Below are positions 1 through 5,271 of a DNA stretch of 8,182 bases, in pieces. This DNA is from JBOHUX01 sp050734915 (GTDB taxonomy: Bacteria; Chloroflexota; Dormibacteria; Dormibacterales; Dormibacteraceae). The notes beneath the pieces are model-generated. The model made no database searches, was not told the origin of the DNA, and saw only the letters and a list, made by a program, of their open reading frames with translations. The stretch is from positions 1-8,182 of the forward strand of contig JBOHUX010000107.1 in assembly GCA_050734915.1 (NCBI GenBank), written 5' to 3'. The first letter of the stretch is position 1. Every line of letters begins with the position of its first letter. The position numbers were made by a program, and so were the translations under genes.

Positions 1-59
1 ACCCCCACCTGGGCCGCCCCGCGGGCGCCCCCGCCGCCGAGCACCCAGGTGCGCGCCAT
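1..59 (-). CDS. Patatin-like phospholipase, N-terminal fragment (runs off window)
   Basis: Only the first 19 codons plus two bases are present, running off the left edge. Translation from the ATG at 59-57 gives MARTWVLGGGGARGAAQVGV, the final V read from two bases. Patatin-like phospholipases of the bacterial RssA/YchK kind begin this way: a hydrophobic beta strand followed at once by the glycine-rich GGGxRG oxyanion loop (here residues 8-14). The catalytic GxSxG and the DG/A motif would lie outside the window, so function rests on this one motif. The start is 20 nt after the ahcY stop on the same strand, so it is probably the next gene of the same operon. There is no clear Shine-Dalgarno sequence in the gap. 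The likely role, by family, is lipid acyl hydrolase. A Rossmann-type protein with a glycine-rich start is a weaker alternative, because the ARGAAQ continuation is typical of patatins. Confidence 0.72.
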   Translation of the reverse strand, partial: MARTWVLGGGGARGAAQVG

Positions 60-79
60 GCCAGGCAGCCCCGGCGGCC

Positions 80-1351
80 CTAGGTGCCCTCTTCCCAGGA
101 CGTCAGGTAGTGCCGCTGCTCCTCGGTGAGGGTGTCGATCCGGACCTTCATGGCCGCCAGCTTGAGGCGGGCGACGTCGGCGTCGATGGTCTCGGGGACG
201 TCGTAGACGCGGGGCTCCAGCCCGCTCGCGGAGGCCGCCAGGTACTCGGCGCTGAGGGCCTGGTTGGCGAAGCTCATGTCCATCACCGCCGCCGGGTGCC
301 CCTCGGCGGCGGCCAGGTTGATGAGCCGGCCCTCGCCGAGCACGTGGAGGCGGCGGCCGTCGGCGAGGGAGTACTCCTGCACGAAGGCGCGCACCTGGCG
401 CACCGAGGTGGCCAGAGTGTCCAGCTCCTTGAGGTTGATCTCGGAGTTGAAGTGCCCCGAGTTGGCGAGGATGGCGCCGTCCTTCATCCCCTCGAAGTGC
501 TGCCGGTCGAGCACGTTGACGTCCCCTGTCACGGTCACGAAGATGTCGCCGATCCGGGCCGCGTCCGCCATCGGCATGACCTGGAAGCCGTCCATCACGG
601 CCTCCAGGGCGCGGAGCGGGTCGATCTCGGTCACGACCACATGAGCGCCCATCCCGCGGGCCCGGTTGGCGAGGCCACGCCCGCACCAGCCGTAGCCGGC
701 GATGACGAACGTCTTCCCCGCCAGGAGCACGTTGGTGGAACGCACGATGCCGTCGATGGTGCTCTGGCCGGTACCGTAGCGGTTGTCGAACATGTGCTTG
801 GTGAGGGCCTCGTTGACGGCCACGATCGGGTACCTGAGCACCCCCCGCCCGGCCATCGCCCGCAGGCGCACGACCCCGGTGGTGGTCTCCTCGGTCCCCC
901 CCAGGACCCCGGGCAGCAGCTCGGTCCGATCCCGGTGGAGCATGGTCACCAGGTCGGCGCCGTCGTCCATGGTCATGTTGGGCCGGTGCTCGAGCGTGGC
1001 CTCGATGTGCGCGTAGTAGCTCTGGTTGTCCTCGCCCTTGATGGCGTAGGTCTGGATCCCGTGCTCGACCACCAGCGCCGCCGCGACGGCGTCGTTGGTC
1101 GAGAGCGGGTTGGATGCGCAGAGCGCGATGTCGGCGCCCCCCGCCTTGAGCGTCACCATCAGGTTGGCGGTCTCGCTGGTCACGTGCAGGCAGGCCGAGA
1201 TGCGCCGCCCGGCGAGCGGCCTCTCGCGCGCGAACCGCTCCCGGATCAGCAGCAGGACGGGCATCTCCCGGGCCGCCCAGTCGATCAGGTCCCGCCCCTC
1301 GGCGGCGAGCTCGGGGTCGCGCACGTCGTGTCCCTTGGCGGTCAGACTCAT
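80..1351 (-). CDS. ahcY: S-adenosylhomocysteine hydrolase, short form
   Basis: NAD-dependent enzyme splitting S-adenosylhomocysteine into adenosine and homocysteine in the cytoplasm, relieving product inhibition of methyltransferases. The 423-residue frame carries the family hallmarks in order: HVTSET (56-61), SNPLSTNDAVAAAL (80-93), DDGADL (129-134), EETTTGV (154-160), TKHMFDNRYGTGQS (184-197, with the catalytic Lys185 and Asp189), the NAD loop GYGWCGRG (219-226) with acidic Glu242 after the second strand, GH (299-300), and NLAAAEGHPAAVMDMSFANQ (345-364). The protein ends in YLTSWEEGT. It therefore lacks the extra C-terminal tail (Lys/Tyr, DHYRY-like) that reaches into the neighbouring subunit's NAD site in animal and many bacterial enzymes. 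This resembles the shorter archaeal and Thermotoga type. The ATG is backed by a clear ribosome-binding site. It lies 16 nt after apt and 20 nt before the patatin-like gene. S-inosylhomocysteine is a possible alternative substrate, since some short archaeal homologues prefer it. Confidence 0.96.
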   Translation of the reverse strand: MSLTAKGHDVRDPELAAEGRDLIDWAAREMPVLLLIRERFARERPLAGRRISACLHVTSETANLMVTLKAGGADIALCASNPLSTNDAVAAALVVEHGIQTYAIKGEDNQSYYAHIEATLEHRPNMTMDDGADLVTMLHRDRTELLPGVLGGTEETTTGVVRLRAMAGRGVLRYPIVAVNEALTKHMFDNRYGTGQSTIDGIVRSTNVLLAGKTFVIAGYGWCGRGLANRARGMGAHVVVTEIDPLRALEAVMDGFQVMPMADAARIGDIFVTVTGDVNVLDRQHFEGMKDGAILANSGHFNSEINLKELDTLATSVRQVRAFVQEYSLADGRRLHVLGEGRLINLAAAEGHPAAVMDMSFANQALSAEYLAASASGLEPRVYDVPETIDADVARLKLAAMKVRIDTLTEEQRHYLTSWEEGT

Positions 1352-1356
1352 CAGTT

Positions 1357-1361
1357 CTCCC
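1357..1361 (-). promoter_or_regulatory. Ribosome-binding site of ahcY
   Basis: In the 16-nt gap between apt and ahcY the minus strand reads AGAGGGAGAACTGATG. This puts GGGAG five bases before the ATG. It is the clearest Shine-Dalgarno sequence in the operon and fixes the ahcY start at 1351. The other genes in the run have weak sites or none. Confidence 0.75.
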
Positions 1362-1367
1362 TCTGGT

Positions 1368-1883
1368 TCATTCGAACTTCATGACGCTGTGCACCGTCAG
1401 TCCCTCCAAGAGCCCCCGGCCGTCGAGGCCGGACAGCTCGACCAGGAAGCCGAGCCCCGCCACCTCGCCGCGCAGCTCCCGGACGAGGTCCACCACGGCC
1501 TTGGCGGTGCCACCGGTGGCGATCAGGTCGTCTACGATCAGCACCCGCTGCCCCTCCCGGATGGCGTCGTCGTGGATGTAGAGGACGTCGCTCCGGTACT
1601 CCAGCGTATAGCGAGCGCTGTGGGTGCCGCGCGGAAGGTGCCCCTCCTTGCGGACGGGCACGAAGCCGGCGCCGAGCATGCCCGCCAGCGGCGCCCCGAA
1701 GATGAAGCCCCGCGCCTCGACCGAGGCGACCATGTCCACGCCCGCCCCGCGCCAGGGCTCGGCCATGCGGTCGAGCGCCTCCCGGAAGGCGCCCGGGTGT
1801 CCGACAAGCGGCGTGATGTCCCGAAAGAGGATGCCCTCGACCGGGAAGTCCGGAACCGTTGCGATGTGATCCTCCAGCCTCAT
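1368..1883 (-). CDS. apt: Adenine phosphoribosyltransferase
   Basis: Purine-salvage enzyme that joins adenine and PRPP to give AMP and pyrophosphate; cytoplasmic. At 171 residues it has the usual length for the family. Visible hallmarks are the N-terminal PDFP-EGILFRDITPL segment (11-26) typical of bacterial APRT, EARGFIFGAPLA (56-67), the flexible-loop RKEGHLP (78-84), LEY (94-96), and the PRPP-binding signature VLIVDDLIATGGTA (114-127) with the acidic pair Asp118-Asp119. The ATG overlaps the stop of the upstream decarboxylase gene as ATGA (1883-1880), so the two are probably translationally coupled; only a weak GGGA precedes it. Downstream, ahcY follows after 16 nt. Pairing with ahcY makes sense in recycling adenine moieties from methylation by-products. 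However, AHCY releases adenosine, not adenine, so another enzyme would have to supply the base. Confidence 0.96.
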   Translation of the reverse strand: MRLEDHIATVPDFPVEGILFRDITPLVGHPGAFREALDRMAEPWRGAGVDMVASVEARGFIFGAPLAGMLGAGFVPVRKEGHLPRGTHSARYTLEYRSDVLYIHDDAIREGQRVLIVDDLIATGGTAKAVVDLVRELRGEVAGLGFLVELSGLDGRGLLEGLTVHSVMKFE

Positions 1884-2851
1884 GCGTCCCGCACCAGCCC
1901 CCGGAAGTACGCCAGGGTCCGCGCCAGGCCCTCGTCGAGGCCCACGGCGGGCCGCCAGGCGAGGAGGTCCCGGGCACGCCCGATCTCCGGCCGCCGGCGC
2001 TTGGGGTCGTCCTCGGGCAGGGGCCGGAATGCGATCTCGCTGGCCGAGTCGGCCGCCCGGATGATCCGCCTCGCCAGCTCGATGACGGCCACCTCCTCCG
2101 GGTTGCCGAGGTTGAAGGGGAGGTGGTCGCCGCGCTCGGCCACGGCCAGGATGCCCGCCACCAGGTCGTCCACGTAGATGAGGCTGCGCGTCTGGCTGCC
2201 GTCCCCGTAGACGGTGAGCGGCTCGCCGCGGAGCGCCTGCGACATGAAGTTCGGCACCACGCGCCCGTCGTCCATTCGCATCCGCGGCCCGTGGGTGTTG
2301 AAGATGCGGACGATCCGCGTGTCCAGCCCGTGCGCCCGGTGGTAGGCCATCGTGAAGGCCTCGGCGCAGCGCTTGGCCTCGTCGTAGCAGCCCCGGCGCC
2401 CGATCGGGTTGACGTTGCCCCAGTAGTCCTCGGCCTGCGGATGCACGAGGGGGTCCCCGTAGACCTCCGAGGTGGAGGCGAGGAGGAAGCGGGCGCCCTT
2501 GGCGAGCGCCAGGCCGAGGAGGTTGTGGGTCCCCAGCGTGCCCACCTTGACGATCTGGATCGGGAAGGCGGGGAAGTCGATCGGCGAGGCCGGGGAGGCG
2601 AGGTGGAGGACCAGGTCTACGGGGCCCTCCAGCTCGATCGGCAGGCTGACGTCGTGCTCGACGAGCTGGAAGAGCTCACCGCGCTCCAGATGGGCGAGGT
2701 TGGCCCGGGAGCCCGTGATCAGGTTGTCCAGCACGACCACCTCGTCGCCGCGCCGGAGGAGGGCGTCGACCAGGTTCGATCCGATGAATCCCGCCCCGCC
2801 CGACACCACGCAGCGGCTAATTGCGCCCGATCCCCCGGTAGACGAATCCAA
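1880..2851 (-). CDS. UDP-glucuronate decarboxylase (UDP-xylose synthase)
   Basis: Short-chain dehydrogenase/reductase of the extended type, predicted to convert UDP-glucuronate to UDP-xylose and CO2 using tightly bound NAD. In the 323-residue reading: NAD loop GGAGFIGS (18-25), HLASPASP (83-90), STSEVYG (126-132), YWGNVNPIGRRGCYDEAK (143-160) with catalytic Tyr156 and Lys160, FNTHGPRM (184-191), and GDGSQTRSLIYVDDL (216-230). The HLASPASP and YWGNVNPIG blocks separate UDP-xylose synthases from dTDP-glucose dehydratases and UDP-galactose epimerases. There is no N-terminal membrane anchor, so it is soluble. The start is uncertain. TTG at 2851 overlaps ugd by 35 nt and keeps the whole first beta strand. 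A GTG at 2809, just past the ugd stop, would trim that strand. Neither has a strong ribosome-binding site. It sits between ugd, which makes its substrate, and apt, with which it shares an ATGA overlap. Confidence 0.94.
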   Translation of the reverse strand: MDSSTGGSGAISRCVVSGGAGFIGSNLVDALLRRGDEVVVLDNLITGSRANLAHLERGELFQLVEHDVSLPIELEGPVDLVLHLASPASPIDFPAFPIQIVKVGTLGTHNLLGLALAKGARFLLASTSEVYGDPLVHPQAEDYWGNVNPIGRRGCYDEAKRCAEAFTMAYHRAHGLDTRIVRIFNTHGPRMRMDDGRVVPNFMSQALRGEPLTVYGDGSQTRSLIYVDDLVAGILAVAERGDHLPFNLGNPEEVAVIELARRIIRAADSASEIAFRPLPEDDPKRRRPEIGRARDLLAWRPAVGLDEGLARTLAYFRGLVRDA

Positions 2852-4109
2852 GCTCGCGCATGGCGGCGGGATCGTAGAGGTTGCGGCCGTCGATCAGCAC
2901 CGGGCGCCGCATGGTGCGCTTGACCCGCGCCATGTCCAGTTGCTTGAACTCGTTCCACTCCGTGACGAGGACGAACGCGTCGGCGCCCTTCACGGCCGCG
3001 TAGGCGTCGCGCCGGTACTCGATCTCGGGCACCAGCACCCTCGCCTTCTTCATGGCCGCCGGGTCGTACCCACGCACGGTGGCGCCGCGCGCGATCAGCT
3101 CCCGGGCGATCTCGAGGCTGGGCGCCTCGCGGAGATCGTCGGTGTCGGGCTTGAAGGACAGCCCGAGCAGGCCCACGACCTGATCGCGGAGGGTGCCCAG
3201 GCACTCGCGGAGCTTCTCCACCGCCACCCCCCGCTGGTCGCGGTTGATGTCCATCACCGCGTGGAGCAGCTCGGGGTGGTAGTCGTACTTCTCGCCGATC
3301 GCGGCCAGCGCCTTGACGTCCTTGGGGAAGCAGGATCCCCCGTACCCGATCCCCGCCTCCAGGAAGTGGGGCCCGATGCGCCTGTCGAGGCCCATCCCCT
3401 CGGCGACCAGCTTGACGTCGGCGTCCACCCGCTCCGAGATCCGCGCGATCTCGTTTATGAACGAGATCCGGGTCGCCAGGAAGGCGTTGGAGGCGTACTT
3501 GATCATCTCCGCCGTGTAGAGGTTGGTGATCATGATCGGCGCCTGAAGCGGCTGGTAGAGCTTGGCCACCAGATCGGCGGCCTGGCGGCTGTGGGCGCCG
3601 ATCACGACCCGGTCCGGCTCCATGAAGTCCCGGAGCGCGGAGCCCTCGCGGAGGAACTCCGGATTCGACACCACTTCGAAGGGGAAGCGGCCGTTGTGGC
3701 GCCTGACCATCTTCGTCACCATGTCGCCCGTCCCGATCGGAACCGTCGACTTGTTGACGATCACGAGCGGGCCCCCCATCGACTCCGCGATCGAGGCGCC
3801 GGCCTTCTCGACCGCGCTCAGGTCGGCCTCCCCACCCTCGCCCTCGGGGGTGGCGACGGCGATGAACGCGAACTCGGCCCCGGCGAGCGCCTCCGGGTAG
3901 GAGGTCGTGAAAGCGAGCCGGCCGGCGCGGGCGTTGCGCTCGACCAGCTCCTGGAGGCCAGGCTCGTAGAAGGTGATCCGGTGACGGCGAAGCTGGCGGA
4001 CCTTGGCCTCGTCGATGTCCACCACCGAGACCTCGTTGCCGAGATCGGCCAGGCAGCCGCCGGTGGTGAGGCCGACGTACCCGGCCCCGATGACCGCGAC
4101 CTTGCTCAA
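2817..4109 (-). CDS. ugd: UDP-glucose 6-dehydrogenase
   Basis: Oxidises UDP-glucose twice, with two NAD, to UDP-glucuronate; cytoplasmic. The 430 residues match the family length. Domains and motifs in order: N-terminal Rossmann loop GAGYVG (8-13) with Asp31 ending the second strand, ATPEGEGGEADLS (86-98), NKSTVP (119-124), SNPEFLREGSA (148-158), central EMIKYASNAF (201-210) with Lys204 and Asn208, and the catalytic GGSCFPKD (257-264) with nucleophile Cys260. The C-terminal UDP-binding domain carries GLSFKPDTDDLREAPS (316-331) and DGRN (407-410). The start is TTG at 4109-4107. The protein then begins MSKVAVIGAGYVGL, exactly as expected for the family, so the start is secure although no Shine-Dalgarno sequence is visible. 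It lies 10 nt after the glycosyltransferase stop. It directly precedes the gene that consumes its product, so the pair forms a UDP-xylose pathway. Confidence 0.97.
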   Translation of the reverse strand: MSKVAVIGAGYVGLTTGGCLADLGNEVSVVDIDEAKVRQLRRHRITFYEPGLQELVERNARAGRLAFTTSYPEALAGAEFAFIAVATPEGEGGEADLSAVEKAGASIAESMGGPLVIVNKSTVPIGTGDMVTKMVRRHNGRFPFEVVSNPEFLREGSALRDFMEPDRVVIGAHSRQAADLVAKLYQPLQAPIMITNLYTAEMIKYASNAFLATRISFINEIARISERVDADVKLVAEGMGLDRRIGPHFLEAGIGYGGSCFPKDVKALAAIGEKYDYHPELLHAVMDINRDQRGVAVEKLRECLGTLRDQVVGLLGLSFKPDTDDLREAPSLEIARELIARGATVRGYDPAAMKKARVLVPEIEYRRDAYAAVKGADAFVLVTEWNEFKQLDMARVKRTMRRPVLIDGRNLYDPAAMRELGFVYRGIGRN

Positions 4110-4119
4110 AGCGGATGGA

Positions 4120-5271
4120 TTATCGCAGCACGTCCCGGTAGGCGGCGATCGTGGCCCGGGCGGTCGCCTGCCAGGTGAAGGAGTGGGCCCGCCTGAGCCC
4201 CGCCTCCGCCGCCTCCCGCCGGCGGCCGCGGTCGGCGAAGACCGCCGCCTCGTGCCCCAGCGCCTCGGCGTCCCCGTCGGTGACCAGGGTCCCGGCCTCG
4301 CCCATCACCTCGGGCAGGCTGGAGTTGCGGTAGGCCACCACCGGGCACCCGCACCCCATCGCCTGGAGGACGGTGAGCCCGAAGCCCTCGTAGCGACTCG
4401 GGAACAGAAGGCAGGTGGCGGCCGTGTAGAGATCGGCGAGGTCGCCCTCGCTGACATAGCCGAGCGCGATCGCGCCGCCCATGTCCCGTGGCGCCTGCGG
4501 ACCCGGCTCACCCGCCAGCAGGAGCTCTGCCTCGAGCCCCGCCTGACGTGCCGCCCGCCAGGCGGTCAGCAGCCCCCCGGGATCCTTGCGGCGATCGAGC
4601 GCCCCCACGTAGAGGAGGTAGGGCCCCTGGACGCCCCATCGCGCCCGGACGCGCTCGCCGGCGCCCCCCATGGGCGCGAACCCGGCGTCCAGGCCCTCGT
4701 GCACGATGCGGATCCGCTCGCGGCGGACGCCGGCCAGGCGGACGGCGTCCTGGGCGGTGGCGCCGGAGACCGCGAGCACGAGGTCGGTCCGCGCCAGCAG
4801 GCGGCGCCCCGGCCAGTGGCGAATCCGCTCCCCGGCGGTGGCGGCCCCCCCCCACGCCCAGGGGATGAGATCGTGGAGCGTGACCACCACCGGGCAGGGC
4901 GAGCGGCCGGGCAGGCAGAGGTCCATCGCGTGGTAGGCTGCCGGCCCGATGCGGGCAAGGTCGGAGCCGAGGGCGACGGCCTCCTCGTAGGCGGCGAAGC
5001 GGCCGTGGTAGCGGCGGCGGACGGTCTCCACCTCGCACCCCGAGGGCAGGCGCGGCTCCGGCAGCCTGGCGTCCACGAGCAGCGAGAGGCGGGCTCCGAA
5101 CCCCTCCGCCACCAGGCCGTCGATGAGACCCCGCGCGTATGATCCGATGCCGCGGCGCGCGCTCGGTCCCTGGAGGATGCGCGCATCGAGCAGAACGCGA
5201 CGCTGTGGCCGCGCGTTTGACTGAGGCGGGTCGGACGGCCTAGAGTTGCCCGGCACCGGATTCCAGCCCAT
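4120..5271 (-). CDS. Glycosyltransferase family 4 (GT-B fold), EX7E variant
   Basis: Retaining-type glycosyltransferase of the GT4/WaaG-like group, probably cytoplasmic or membrane-peripheral and acting in polysaccharide or glycolipid assembly; donor and acceptor cannot be read from the sequence. The N-terminal half has RRVLLDARILQ (24-34), GIGSYARGL (41-49) and TLHDLIPW (131-138). The C-terminal nucleotide-sugar half has YLLYVGALDRRKDP (218-231), AGEPG (253-257), LGYVSEGDLADLY (270-282) and PSRYEGFGLTVLQAMGCG (291-308). In the last block the usual E-x7-E has Glu295, but its second glutamate is replaced by Gln303. No membrane segment is seen. ATG at 5271 leaves a Pro/Ser/Arg-rich tail of about 23 residues before the first beta strand; the only other in-frame start there is GTG at 5256. 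As first gene of the operon, beside ugd and UDP-xylose synthase, it may use UDP-xylose or UDP-glucuronate, but that is inference. Confidence 0.9.
   Translation of the reverse strand: MGWNPVPGNSRPSDPPQSNARPQRRVLLDARILQGPSARRGIGSYARGLIDGLVAEGFGARLSLLVDARLPEPRLPSGCEVETVRRRYHGRFAAYEEAVALGSDLARIGPAAYHAMDLCLPGRSPCPVVVTLHDLIPWAWGGAATAGERIRHWPGRRLLARTDLVLAVSGATAQDAVRLAGVRRERIRIVHEGLDAGFAPMGGAGERVRARWGVQGPYLLYVGALDRRKDPGGLLTAWRAARQAGLEAELLLAGEPGPQAPRDMGGAIALGYVSEGDLADLYTAATCLLFPSRYEGFGLTVLQAMGCGCPVVAYRNSSLPEVMGEAGTLVTDGDAEALGHEAAVFADRGRRREAAEAGLRRAHSFTWQATARATIAAYRDVLR
5217..5246 (+). promoter_or_regulatory. Sigma-70-like promoter for the secreted GH18 gene
   Basis: TTGACT at 5217-5222 (five of six bases of the -35 consensus) is followed after 18 bases by TAGAGT at 5241-5246 (four of six bases of the -10 consensus, and a TANNNT fit). 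Transcription would begin near 5252-5254. The leader would be about 17 nt with no Shine-Dalgarno sequence before the ATG at 5270. The site lies inside the first codons of the oppositely oriented glycosyltransferase frame. Found by eye; in such GC-rich DNA a TTGACT is uncommon, which adds some weight. Confidence 0.5.

Noticed and set aside
60..79. Terminator between ahcY and the patatin-like gene
   Set aside because: The 20-nt gap is GC-rich but has no T-run and too little space for a stem-loop; read-through into the next gene is more likely.
1352..1367. Possible SAH or SAM riboswitch before ahcY
   Set aside because: Only 16 nt separate apt and ahcY, taken up by the ribosome-binding site; there is no room for an aptamer.
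1880..2851. dTDP-glucose 4,6-dehydratase or UDP-glucose 4-epimerase for the SDR gene
   Set aside because: The HLASPASP and YWGNVNPIGRRG blocks and the position right after ugd fit UDP-glucuronate decarboxylase better.
110..4178. Several long plus-strand frames (about 110-1384, 1095-2177, 1859-2923, 2472-4178) opposite the operon
   Set aside because: All are antisense to genes with clear catalytic motifs. Their products are His/Val/Arg/Gly-rich and resemble no family.
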